DNA from: an uncultured Adlercreutzia sp.
GTDB taxonomy: Bacteria > Actinomycetota > Coriobacteriia > Coriobacteriales > Eggerthellaceae
DNA: 64,000 nucleotides
Direction of reading: 5' to 3'
NCBI GenBank assembly: GCA_910589165.1
Contig: CAJUSP010000001.1
Coordinates: 96,681 to 160,680, forward strand
This document shows positions 1-7,945 of the stretch, piece after piece (positions within the stretch are counted from its first letter, which is position 1; each line of letters begins with the position of its first letter). Both the position numbers and the translations under genes were made by a program. The notes beneath the pieces were generated by a model. The model did not search any database and was not told the DNA's origin. It saw only the letters and a program-made list of their open reading frames with translations.

Positions 1-372
1 GAACTCGTCCACGCGGTCCACATAGTGAATCATGCCCAGTTCCACGTGGTCGGTCTGCAGCCGTTCGAGTAAGTCGTCGAAGGCAGGCCGTACCTGGGCC
101 AAGTCGCGAGTGCGCACGTACTGGCCGTCCTGCCAGGTGGATCCGATGTGCCCCTGGATGATCCATCCGTCGCGGTCGGGGGCAATCACCTCGCCCAGTC
201 GGCTGCGCACCGCCGGGTCGGCCATCCAGCAATCCACGAGGTTCATACCCGCGGCGCGCCCGCGCTCGGCTACGGCGCGCACCTCGTCCATTTCCATGCC
301 GCTGATCCATTCGGCGCCGAAACCGATCTCGCTTACTTCCAAGCCGGTGTTTCCCAAGGTGCGGTAGTGCAT
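1..372 (-). CDS. aldo/keto reductase, C-terminus beyond window
   Basis: The first 124 codons are visible; the rest lies beyond base 1. The protein opens MHYRTLGNTGLEVSEIGFG, the classic N-terminal strand of aldo/keto reductases that forms the first NADPH-barrel strand. A GAAAGGA ribosome site sits just before the ATG at 372. The family reduces aldehydes or ketones with NADPH in the cytoplasm. The substrate cannot be told from this part, and the catalytic Asp-Tyr-Lys-His set is not clearly placed in it. It diverges from the murT-gatD gene. Confidence 0.85.
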   Translation of the reverse strand, partial: MHYRTLGNTGLEVSEIGFGAEWISGMEMDEVRAVAERGRAAGMNLVDCWMADPAVRSRLGEVIAPDRDGWIIQGHIGSTWQDGQYVRTRDLAQVRPAFDDLLERLQTDHVELGMIHYVDRVDEF

Positions 373-490
373 GGCAGTCCTTTCGTCGCGAGTTTTCGCC
401 CATCTTATCAGGTTGGAGTGAACTCAAGGCAAGCGGCCCGCTCATCTTTGGGGATTCCGCATGGGGCCCGTTCCGGTCACCGTCCCACGG

Positions 491-496
491 TATACT
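491..496 (+). promoter_or_regulatory. -10 box upstream of murT-gatD
   Basis: TATACT lies 91 bases before the chosen ATG at 587. No good -35 match is seen. It supports the 587 start over a longer frame that opens at 461, since 461 would lie upstream of the transcript start. Confidence 0.4.
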
Positions 497-586
497 GGCA
501 TCCGATGTTCGACGCGCGGCGGATGCGTAGGGCGCCCGACGGTGCGGCGGCCACGACGCGGGCCGCCCGACCAGCGAGGTGTGTTC

Positions 587-2860
587 ATGACGGTGCGTTA
601 TTCTGTGGCGAAGGCGGCCAGTGCGGCGACGACCTGGGGCTTGCGCCATGTGGCCCATCGGCCGGCGGCCAACCTGCCCGGCAAGCTGGCGCTGAAGATT
701 GATCCGGCGCTGCTGGACGAGCTGCGCGCCAAGTGCGTGGAGGGCTCCGTCATCACCGTGGGCACCAACGGCAAGACGTCGACGAACAACCTGTTGGCCG
801 ACGCGTTCCAGGCCGCGGGCCGTTCCATCATCTGCAACCGAACCGGTGCGAATTTGGCCGCGGGCATCGCCTCAGCGCTGCTCCAGCAGCCCCGGGCCCA
901 GTGGGGCGTCTTCGAATGCGACGAGCTGTGGCTCGCCCACGTGCTGCCCCATCTGCGCTCGAACTACGTGCTGCTGCTGAATTTGTTCCGCGACCAGCTG
1001 GACCGCTGCGGGGAGATCGACCGCATTCAAACTTCCATCGCCGGCGCCCTGGCCGCCTCGCCGGAAACGGTGCTCGTGTACAACGCCGACGACCCCCTGT
1101 GCGCCCGCATTGCTGACGAGGTGCCCAACCGCACCATCGCCTTCGGCCTGGCCGAGTCTATGGGCCTGCCGCAGAACACCGTGGCCGATGCGCAGATGTG
1201 CCAGAAGTGCGACGGCATGATCGCCTACCGCTTCCGCCAGTACGGCCAGCTGGGAGACTACTACTGCGAGTCGTGCGACTTCGCTCGCCCGGCGCTTGAC
1301 TACGCGGCCCGCGATGTGCGCATTGCCCCTGCGGGCGTGACGCTGGAGGTAGAAGGCCCCGACGGCACCCAGCCCCTTTCGACGCCCCAGGCCACGCCGT
1401 ACGCGGCCTACAACCTGGTGGCGGCCTACGCGCTCACCCAGCAAGTGGCCATTTCCGCCGCCGACCTGCAGAAAGCCGTGCGCGCCTTCAACCCGCGCAA
1501 CGGGCGCCTGCAGCGCTACGACATCGACGGGCACCCGGTGCTGCTGAACCTGGCGAAGAACCCGACGGGCTTCAACCAGAACCTGAAGATCGTGGAAGCT
1601 GACGAGGCGCCGAAAGTGGTGGCGTTCTTCATCAACGACCAGGTGGCCGATGGGCGTGACATCTCGTGGATTTGGGACATCGATTTCGAGGAGCTGGCCG
1701 GCCAGCCGAACACCGTTGTTGTTGCGGGCGGCTCGCGGGCCAACGACTTGCAGGTGCGCCTGAAGTATGCCGGCATCCGTGCCACGCTCGGCGATATCCA
1801 CGATGCTTTCGCCCTGGCCCGGGCGCTCGGCGAGGCCGACGAGGCGTGGAAGGGCTGCGGGGTGTATGCCATCGCGAACTACACGGCTCTGCCCCCGGTG
1901 CACGAGGCCCTGGACAAGATGGAAGCCGCCGGCGGTGCGAGCGGCGTTTCCGAAGAAGCGGTGGCCCGCGCGGCTGATACGGTGAGACAAGGTTCCGCGG
2001 TGAGACAGTGCCCCGGAGGGGTGTCTCATTCCGCGGAAGTCGTTCGCGGCGAAGCCGAGGAAGGGTCAACCGAAATGAGACGCCCCTCCGGGGCACTGTC
2101 TCACTCTGGCGAAGCCCCGGTGGTCATCGTGCATTTGCTGCCCGACCTGCTGAACCTGTATGGCGACGGCGGCAACGTACGCGTGTTGGAGGAGCGGCTG
2201 CGGTGGCGCGGCGTTCCCGTGGAGGTGCGCCGCGTGCCCCATGGCGGCACCGTGAATTTGGCCGAGGCCGACCTCGTCTTCATGGGCGGCGGCCCCGACC
2301 GCGAGCAGAAGCTGGCCAGCGAGCAGCTGCTCGCCATGGCCGACGACCTGAGCGCCTACGTGGAAGACGACGGCCCGCTGCTGGCCATTTGCGGCGGCTA
2401 CCAGATTCTCGGCCGCCAGTGGCTGTGGGGCGACGAGCTCGTGCCCGGCCTCGGCCTCATCGATATGGAAACGCGGCGCCCCGGCACCTCGGCCGACCGC
2501 CTCATCGACAACATGGTGCTCGCATCGCCCCTGGCGAGTCACCCGGTGGTGGGCTACGAGAACCACGCCGGGCGCACCTACCTGGGCGAGGGCGTGGAGG
2601 GCTTCGGCCGCGTGGTTTCCTCCTGCGGCCGCGGCAACAACGACGACGATCGTGTGGAAGGCGCCCGCTACCGCAACGTCGTGGGCACCTATTCCCACGG
2701 GCCGCTGCTTTCCAAGAACCCCGAGGTGGCCGACTGGCTGCTCGCCCGCGCCCTCGAGCGCCGCGCCGCCCGCACGGGAGCGCCTGCGCCCGAGCTCGCC
2801 CCGCTCGACGACGCCGAGGAGCTGGCCGCCAACGCCCATATGGTGAAGCGTCTCTCCTAG
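587..2860 (+). CDS. murT-gatD: fused MurT-GatD lipid II isoglutaminyl synthase
   Basis: A 757-residue protein joins both subunits of the enzyme that amidates the glutamate of lipid II to isoglutamine. Residues about 1-440 are MurT: a Mur-ligase ATP loop GTNGKTS near residues 59-65 and a Cys4 zinc ribbon (CQKC near 205, CESC near 227). Residues about 512-757 are GatD, a class I glutamine amidotransferase with the nucleophile in AICGGYQ (Cys602) and the His in GTYSHGP (His704). In most species these are two adjacent genes. Here a linker of about 45 residues is encoded by two inverted copies of a dispersed palindromic repeat. An in-frame ATG at 2075, about 10 bases after a GAGGAAGG site, could also start a free GatD. 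The start at 587 (MTVRYSVAKAAS) follows a GCGAGGTGTGTTC leader. Confidence 0.9.
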   Translation: MTVRYSVAKAASAATTWGLRHVAHRPAANLPGKLALKIDPALLDELRAKCVEGSVITVGTNGKTSTNNLLADAFQAAGRSIICNRTGANLAAGIASALLQQPRAQWGVFECDELWLAHVLPHLRSNYVLLLNLFRDQLDRCGEIDRIQTSIAGALAASPETVLVYNADDPLCARIADEVPNRTIAFGLAESMGLPQNTVADAQMCQKCDGMIAYRFRQYGQLGDYYCESCDFARPALDYAARDVRIAPAGVTLEVEGPDGTQPLSTPQATPYAAYNLVAAYALTQQVAISAADLQKAVRAFNPRNGRLQRYDIDGHPVLLNLAKNPTGFNQNLKIVEADEAPKVVAFFINDQVADGRDISWIWDIDFEELAGQPNTVVVAGGSRANDLQVRLKYAGIRATLGDIHDAFALARALGEADEAWKGCGVYAIANYTALPPVHEALDKMEAAGGASGVSEEAVARAADTVRQGSAVRQCPGGVSHSAEVVRGEAEEGSTEMRRPSGALSHSGEAPVVIVHLLPDLLNLYGDGGNVRVLEERLRWRGVPVEVRRVPHGGTVNLAEADLVFMGGGPDREQKLASEQLLAMADDLSAYVEDDGPLLAICGGYQILGRQWLWGDELVPGLGLIDMETRRPGTSADRLIDNMVLASPLASHPVVGYENHAGRTYLGEGVEGFGRVVSSCGRGNNDDDRVEGARYRNVVGTYSHGPLLSKNPEVADWLLARALERRAARTGAPAPELAPLDDAEELAANAHMVKRLS
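2001..2028. repeat. REP-like palindrome family 1, copy 1 (inside coding sequence)
   Basis: A 28-base imperfect palindrome begins TGAGACAGTGCCCC and ends GTGTCTCA. It is the exact reverse complement of the copy at 59356-59383. It encodes part of the MurT-GatD linker. Confidence 0.85.
2076..2103. repeat. REP-like palindrome family 1, copy 2 (inside coding sequence)
   Basis: Inverted relative to the copy at 2001 and matching it at 27 of 28 positions. The two arms are separated by 47 bases and together form a large cruciform or hairpin inside the murT-gatD reading frame. Confidence 0.85.
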
Positions 2861-2987
2861 GCGCTGCCGGCAGGCCCCGCCGCCCCCGATCCGTCTCGCT
2901 ATTGGCGCTCCAGCGCACCGCGGGCGGCAAGCGCTGCGGCCTGCAGCCATTTCCCGACCCGCCCGCTTCGAATTTTTCTGCATAAGT

Positions 2988-2996
2988 TGTGGACAA
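2988..2996 (-). other. isolated DnaA-box-like 9-mer
   Basis: The minus strand reads TTGTCCACA, the box preferred by actinobacterial DnaA. Only one is seen, in the 285-base gap (2861-3145) between murT-gatD and the LCP gene, so it does not mark an origin. The rest of the gap shows only an AT-rich patch with TATAAC at 3080. Confidence 0.3.
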
Positions 2997-3145
2997 ACCA
3001 CCGCTTCAGTGTGGCTTTTCGCTGGGAATGCCCCTCGGTTTATTGCGCCGCAGGTCGATTTTCACCAAAATGTTACTTCTATAACTGAAGTGTCAAAGTC
3101 CGCGCTTCGCCGCGGGCCCCGACCACGAAAGCGAGCACGCACCGC

Positions 3146-4876
3146 ATGGCCGAAGCTTCTGGCAACAACAATCCTCGCGCCCAGCACGCATCCCAGCCCG
3201 TGGGCAAGTCGAACAACCCCCGCCACTCCCAGCCTATCGGGCAGGGGAGCGCGTCGGCGTCGCAGCCTTTGGGCCCCACCAATAACCCGCGCCATTCCCA
3301 GCCGGTAGGGAAGTCGAACAACCCTCGCCACTCACAGCCTGTGGGCGGGTCGAACAACCCGCGGCACTCGCAGCCTGTGGGCTCGAACAACCCGCGGCAT
3401 TCCCAGCCGCTGAACTCGCAGCCGCTTATGAGCGGCACCACGGGTTACGCGCCCGTGCTTCCCGCCGGCGCCGAGCCGAACCCCTACTCGCGCGGTGCCA
3501 CTGCCGACGAGTACGCCCGCGACCGCCGTCGCAAGAAGCGCCGCCGCGTGCTGCTGGGGGTGCTCGCCTTCCTGATGGTGGGCGTTCTGGGTGCCACCGG
3601 CGCGGCCTGGGCCTACATCAGCGGCATCGAGCAGGAAATGAACGAGGACATCACCCCCGAGGTCGTCGAGGCGCTGGAGCCCCCGGCCCAGTACGACGGC
3701 GGCACCTTTTACATGCTGCTCATGGGCACCGACAAATCGGCCTACCGTGAGCAGAGCGCCCAGTACGCCGGCGACACGTTCCGCTCCGACTCCATGATCC
3801 TCACGCGGGTGGACCCGCAGAACAAGAAGGTCACCATGGTGTCGATGCACCGCGATACCGAGATTGAAATCGACGGCTACGGCCTGCAGAAGCTGAACGC
3901 CTCCTACGCCATCGGCGGCCCGGCGCTCGCCATTAAGACGGTGTCCCAGATGGCTGGCGTGCCCATTTCCCACTACGCCGAAATCAACTTCGACGGCTTC
4001 GAGGAAGTCGTCGATGCCTTGGGCGGCGTCGAGGTGGATGTCCCCATGGAAATCAACGACGATGAAGCTGGCGGCCATGTGGACGCGGGTCTGCAGACGC
4101 TTTCAGGCGAAGAGGCGCTCATCCTGTGCCGCAGCCGCCATTCCTACGACGAGTACGGCGACGGCGACCGTTATCGCGCCGCCAACCAGCGCCTGGTGCT
4201 GGGGGCCATCGCGAAGAAGATTCTCTCTTCCGACCTCACCACCATGACGAACACCATCAGCGCCCTGTCCCAGTACATCACCACCGATTTCAAGGTGGGC
4301 GACATTGTGGCGCTGGCCACCTCCATGCAGGGCATCGATCCCTCCACCGATATTTACTCGGCCATGGAGCCCACCATCAGCGAGTACAAGAACGACACCT
4401 GGTACGAGAAGCTTGATGTGTCGGCGTGGAACACCATGATGGGCCGCGTGCGCGAGGGCCTGCCCCCCACCGAGGCCGACGAGATCGACGAGCTGAACGG
4501 CACGGTGCTTGCCAGCGTGGGCGACGGCGCCGGCGCGGCCAGCGATGCCGAGGGCGTGGAAACCCCCGGCGGCGTGCGCCAGACCTTCGGCGAGACGCGC
4601 ACGGGCATCGTTACCATCAAGAACGGCAACGGCATCAACGGCGTGGGCGCCGAGGCCCTCGAGCGCATCAAGCCGCTCGGCTACACGGCCGACGCCTCCA
4701 ACGCCAACAGCTTCAGCTACGAGGAAACCGTGGTCGTGTTCGACACGCCGGATCAGCGCGTGTACGCTGAGGAGCTCATCGACGCTCTCGGGTGCGGCCG
4801 CGCCGTGCAGAACACGAACAACGAGTACGTCTACGACGGCGACTTCCTCATCCTCATCGGCAGCGACTGGCAGTAG
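3146..4876 (+). CDS. LytR-CpsA-Psr (LCP) family wall-polymer ligase
   Basis: A 576-residue membrane protein. LCP enzymes transfer undecaprenyl-linked glycopolymers onto peptidoglycan outside the cell. Residues about 5-95 are a cytoplasmic tail built of repeats around NNPRHSQPVG, six or more copies. A basic stretch (RRRKKRRR) and one membrane helix follow at about 130-157. The LCP catalytic domain (LLMGTDKS, DSMILTRVD, SMHRDTEIEI, with the conserved Arg and Asp positions) spans roughly 185-365. A LytR_C domain lies at about 485-575. It ends convergent with rlmH. The Asn/His/Pro-rich tail is unusual in length and in DNA-level repetition. Confidence 0.9.
   Translation: MAEASGNNNPRAQHASQPVGKSNNPRHSQPIGQGSASASQPLGPTNNPRHSQPVGKSNNPRHSQPVGGSNNPRHSQPVGSNNPRHSQPLNSQPLMSGTTGYAPVLPAGAEPNPYSRGATADEYARDRRRKKRRRVLLGVLAFLMVGVLGATGAAWAYISGIEQEMNEDITPEVVEALEPPAQYDGGTFYMLLMGTDKSAYREQSAQYAGDTFRSDSMILTRVDPQNKKVTMVSMHRDTEIEIDGYGLQKLNASYAIGGPALAIKTVSQMAGVPISHYAEINFDGFEEVVDALGGVEVDVPMEINDDEAGGHVDAGLQTLSGEEALILCRSRHSYDEYGDGDRYRAANQRLVLGAIAKKILSSDLTTMTNTISALSQYITTDFKVGDIVALATSMQGIDPSTDIYSAMEPTISEYKNDTWYEKLDVSAWNTMMGRVREGLPPTEADEIDELNGTVLASVGDGAGAASDAEGVETPGGVRQTFGETRTGIVTIKNGNGINGVGAEALERIKPLGYTADASNANSFSYEETVVVFDTPDQRVYAEELIDALGCGRAVQNTNNEYVYDGDFLILIGSDWQ
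3155..3432 (+). repeat. in-frame tandem repeats coding the LCP N-terminal tail
   Basis: Degenerate 30-33-base units encode (S)NNPRHSQPVG; the most regular run is 3280-3412. Units differ mainly at third positions, so selection on the peptide is plausible. Copy number may vary between strains. Confidence 0.75.
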
Positions 4877-4902
4877 CGGGTCGGGCCGGCACAACGTTTG
4901 CG

Positions 4903-4930
4903 GAAGGGGCTTTCGGGCCCCTTCTTCTAT
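4903..4930. terminator. intrinsic terminator between LCP gene and rlmH
   Basis: GAAGGGGC and GCCCCTTC form an 8-bp stem with a 6-base loop, followed by a T-rich tail on the plus strand. It overlaps the stop codon of the convergent rlmH. Confidence 0.7.
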
Positions 4931-5400
4931 TTATGGTAGGGCTCGCCGCGGGATATTTTGAAGGCGCGGTAGATTTGCTCCACTAGCACGACGCGGGCCA
5001 GGTTGTGGGGCAGCGTGATGGGGCCGAAGGAGAACGTCTCGTCGGCTCGGGCGCGCACCGCGTCGCTTACGCCGTCCGACCCGCCGATGATGAAGGCCAC
5101 GTCGCTTTCGCCCCGCAGCGCCAGCTCGTCCAAGTGTTGGGAAAAGCCCACGCTGGAGCGCTGCTTGCCCTCGATGGCCATGAGGATGACCCGCGCCCCC
5201 TCGGGCACCGCGGCCAGAATGCCCTCTCCCTCGCGCTCGCGGGCTGCTTCCACGCCGCCGGCCCGCGCTGGATCCACGTCGGGCACTTCGGCCACCGTCA
5301 CCTTGGCGTAGGGTCGCAGCCGCTTCAGGTACTCGTCGCACGCGGCGACCCAGAACTTCTCCTTCAGCTTGCCGACGGCGACCACGGTAATGCGCAGCAT
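4927..5400 (-). CDS. rlmH: 23S rRNA pseudouridine-1915 N3-methyltransferase
   Basis: A 157-residue SPOUT methyltransferase that acts on helix 69 of 23S rRNA in the assembled 70S ribosome. The start MLRITVVAVGKLKEK, the SAM-binding FIIGGSDGVS and the C-terminal LVEQIYRAFKISRGEPYHK are textbook RlmH. The length equals the family norm. It lies 67 bases downstream of exoA on the same strand, so the two may share a transcript. Confidence 0.97.
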   Translation of the reverse strand: MLRITVVAVGKLKEKFWVAACDEYLKRLRPYAKVTVAEVPDVDPARAGGVEAAREREGEGILAAVPEGARVILMAIEGKQRSSVGFSQHLDELALRGESDVAFIIGGSDGVSDAVRARADETFSFGPITLPHNLARVVLVEQIYRAFKISRGEPYHK

Positions 5401-5467
5401 GGAGCTCCTCTCCCTGGGCCGCAGCGCCGCGCGAGCGAGGTGCCCCGCGCCGCGGCCCCGCGATGTT

Positions 5468-6253
5468 CTAAATGTCCAGCTCGAGCCCCACGGGGCAGTG
5501 GTCGCTTCCCTCTACGTCGTCGTAGATGCTCGCGGCCACCACGGAGTCGGCCAGCGCATCGCTCACGAAGAAGTAGTCGATGCGCCACCCCGCGTTCGTC
5601 GACCGCGCACGGTATCGGTAGCTCCACCAGCTGTAGCGACCCGTCTCGTCGGGGTGCAGCAGGCGAAACGTGTCAGTGAACCCGGCATCGATGAGCTCGT
5701 CCAGCTTGCCCCGCTCCTCGTCGGAAAAGCCCGAGGCGCCGCGGTTGGGGCCGGGGTTCTTCAGGTCGATGTCCTCGTGGGCCACGTTGAAGTCGCCGCA
5801 CATGACCACGGGTTTCGGATCGGTGGTGGTGCCATCGGGCAGCACGCCCTCCTCGAGCCCCTTGCAGAAGTCGCGGAAGGCATCGTCCCATTCCATGCGG
5901 TGGTCGATGCGCGCCAGCTCCATCTGGGAGTTCGGCGTGTACACGTTCACAAACCAAAACGCGGGGAACTCGCAGGCCACGATGCGCCCCTCGGCATCCA
6001 GGTAGTCGTTGCCCAGCCCGTGCAGCACCCGCAGCGGCTCCTCGCGGGTGAACACCGCGGTGCCCGAGTAGCCTTTCTTCTCGGCGGCCGACCAGTACTG
6101 GTGATAGCCCGGCAGGTCCAGCTCCACCTGGCCCACCTGGCACTTCGTTTCCTGCACGGCGAAGATGTCGGCCCCGAAGGCGTCGAACACCTCCAGAAAG
6201 TTCTTCTTCAGCACGGCGCGAATGCCGTTCACATTCCAAGAAACAAAGCGCAT
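5468..6253 (-). CDS. xth: exodeoxyribonuclease III (AP endonuclease family)
   Basis: A 261-residue EEP-fold nuclease that cuts 5' of abasic sites and trims 3' ends in base excision repair. Visible active-site motifs are the WNVNGIRA start, VQETKCQ with the metal-binding Glu, VNVYTPNS, CGDFNVAHEDIDL with the Asp/Asn pair, WRIDYFFVS, and the terminal SDHCPVGLEL with the catalytic Asp-His. Full family length. It stands between mscL upstream and rlmH downstream. Confidence 0.96.
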   Translation of the reverse strand: MRFVSWNVNGIRAVLKKNFLEVFDAFGADIFAVQETKCQVGQVELDLPGYHQYWSAAEKKGYSGTAVFTREEPLRVLHGLGNDYLDAEGRIVACEFPAFWFVNVYTPNSQMELARIDHRMEWDDAFRDFCKGLEEGVLPDGTTTDPKPVVMCGDFNVAHEDIDLKNPGPNRGASGFSDEERGKLDELIDAGFTDTFRLLHPDETGRYSWWSYRYRARSTNAGWRIDYFFVSDALADSVVAASIYDDVEGSDHCPVGLELDI

Positions 6254-6271
6254 GGGTCTCCTTCGACAGCG

Positions 6272-6307
6272 AAAAATGGCTTGGACCTCAGGGTGAAATC
6301 CAAGCCA
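6272..6307 (-). terminator. intrinsic terminator after mscL
   Basis: On the minus strand a 9-bp stem (TGGCTTGGA / TCCAAGCCA) with a 13-base loop is followed by five T residues. It separates mscL from exoA. Confidence 0.75.
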
Positions 6308-6380
6308 ATTTTCGCATTTCCCGATGAATTTGTCGAAAGCGCGCCCCTCGCTGCAGGGCGGAAGGCCGCGACGGGCGGCG

Positions 6381-6854
6381 TTACTCGGCAGGCTTGTAGG
6401 TTACCTCGGCGGGGGCGGGCAGCTCGGCGGTGCAGTGGGGGCAGCGGGTAGCGCCCACGTTGATTTCCTCCAGGCAGAAGGGGCACGTGGGGGGAACTTC
6501 CTCAAGCTCCTCGCCGTTCTTGCCGCGCATCAGGTGCTTCTTGCCGCCGTCCTTCATCTTGTTGAAGGCCTTCACCATGAGGAACACGATGAACGCCACG
6601 ATAAGGAAGTTGATGACGGCGCTGATGAACGCCCCGAAGTCGATGCCGGTATCCGACCCGGGCACGGGAATGACGAGCCCCGACACTTCGGTGCCGTTGC
6701 CGCCGGTGATGAGCATGATGAGCGGGTTCACGATGTTGGTGGTCAGCGCTGTGACGATGGCGGTGAACGCCGAGCCGATGATAATGCCGACGGCCATATC
6801 GATGACATTGCCGCGGTTGATGAACTCCTTGAACTCAGAGACGAGGTTTTTCAT
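6381..6854 (-). CDS. mscL: large-conductance mechanosensitive channel with C-terminal zinc ribbon
   Basis: A 157-residue osmotic safety valve. The N-terminus (MKNLVSEFKEFINRGN, then VIDMAVGIIIGSAF) is the MscL pore helix; the second membrane helix follows at about 75-97. After the cytoplasmic helix there is an extra zinc-ribbon tail with CPFC and CPHC near residues 122-142, seen in many actinobacterial MscL proteins and absent from E. coli MscL. It diverges from folE. Confidence 0.95.
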   Translation of the reverse strand: MKNLVSEFKEFINRGNVIDMAVGIIIGSAFTAIVTALTTNIVNPLIMLITGGNGTEVSGLVIPVPGSDTGIDFGAFISAVINFLIVAFIVFLMVKAFNKMKDGGKKHLMRGKNGEELEEVPPTCPFCLEEINVGATRCPHCTAELPAPAEVTYKPAE

Positions 6855-7010
6855 GGTCGGATCCTTTCCTGGGTGCCGCCGGGCGGCCTGGCCTGTGCCG
6901 CGGCTTGCGAGCCGCGTGCCTTTAGTCTGGTCGATATGACGTAGTTTGCCCGCGCCGCTGCCGCGCCGTGCTAACATGGCCCCAACCGTTAACAAGGAGT
7001 TACAACGACT

Positions 7011-7574
7011 GTGGATACCAAGAAGATCGAAGAGGGCGTCCGCCTTATTTTGGAAGGCGTGGGAGAGGACCCGACGCGCGAGGGCCTGCTGGATACGCCG
7101 GCGCGTGTGGCCCGCATGTACGAGGAAGTGCTCGGCGGCCTCACCGAGGACCCGGCCCGCCATTTCGACGTGACCTTCGACGAGGGCCACGAGGAAATCG
7201 TGCTCGTGGGCGACATCCCCTTCTACAGCATGTGCGAGCATCACCTGGCGCCGTTCTTCGGGAAGGCGCACGTGGCCTACGTGCCCGGGGCCGACGGGCG
7301 CATCTGCGGCATCTCGAAGTTGGCGCGGCTCGTGGACGGGTTCGCCAAGCGCCCCCAGGTGCAGGAGCGGCTCACCGGGCAAATTGCCGACACGCTGGTG
7401 AAGGCGCTCTCGCCCGCCGGTGTCATCGTGGTGCTGGAGGCCGAGCACATGTGCATGTCCATGCGCGGCGTGAAGAAGCCCGGCTCGAAGACGACCACCC
7501 GCGCGGTGCGCGGTCTGTTCGAAACCGACGCCGCCGCCCGCGCCGAGGCACTGTCCCTTATTTTCCGCAAGTAG
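7011..7574 (+). CDS. folE: GTP cyclohydrolase I
   Basis: A 187-residue enzyme that converts GTP to dihydroneopterin triphosphate, the first step of folate and pterin synthesis. The zinc ligands are visible in SMCEHHLAPF (Cys75, His77/78) and EHMCMSMRG; GRICGISKLARLVD carries substrate-binding residues. Length is normal. The start is GTG at 7011, eleven bases after an AAGGAG site. The next gene follows 66 bases on and may be co-transcribed. Confidence 0.97.
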   Translation: MDTKKIEEGVRLILEGVGEDPTREGLLDTPARVARMYEEVLGGLTEDPARHFDVTFDEGHEEIVLVGDIPFYSMCEHHLAPFFGKAHVAYVPGADGRICGISKLARLVDGFAKRPQVQERLTGQIADTLVKALSPAGVIVVLEAEHMCMSMRGVKKPGSKTTTRAVRGLFETDAAARAEALSLIFRK

Positions 7575-7640
7575 ACTAACCGCGGCGCCCCGGCGCCCGA
7601 TACGGGCGGCCTGCGCGCCGCCAACGAGAAGGAGTTCCCT

Positions 7641-7916
7641 ATGAAGTGCGTTATCTCCGTTCTGGGCAAGGACCGCTCCGGCGTGGTGGCCGCCATCGCC
7701 ACCGTGCTGGCCGATTGCGGCGCCAACATCGACGACATCTCCCAGACCATCCTGGGCGAGGGCCGCATGTTCTCCATGACCATGATGGTCACCCTCGCGC
7801 CCGAGGTGGCCGACTTCAACACGGTGCAGGAGCGCCTCACCGCCACCGGCGAAGAGCTGGGCATGCAGGTAATCATCCAGCGCGAAGACGTCTTCCAGGC
7901 GATGTACCAGATTTAA
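7641..7916 (+). CDS. ACT domain protein (UPF0237 type)
   Basis: A 91-residue stand-alone ACT domain (MKCVISVLGKDRSGVVAAIA), a ligand-sensing fold. The family often sits before a PFL-like DUF711 gene; here that partner is missing and a convergent AlbA-type regulator follows. A GAGAAGGAG ribosome site precedes the ATG. The ligand is unknown. Confidence 0.85.
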   Translation: MKCVISVLGKDRSGVVAAIATVLADCGANIDDISQTILGEGRMFSMTMMVTLAPEVADFNTVQERLTATGEELGMQVIIQREDVFQAMYQI

Positions 7917-7918
7917 AC

Positions 7919-7945
7919 CCGCTTACTGCTCCTCGGCGAGGCGGC
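7919..7945. repeat. 27-bp direct repeat, left copy
   Basis: Starts CCGCTTACTGCTCCTCGG. It is identical over 27 bases to 9467-9493, the 3' end of the neighbouring LuxR gene. It supplies the stop and last codons (RLAEEQ) of the AlbA gene. Confidence 0.9.

Noticed and set aside
2988..2996. DnaA box as a sign of the replication origin
   Set aside because: Only one box, no AT-rich unwinding element, and no dnaA, dnaN or rpmH nearby.
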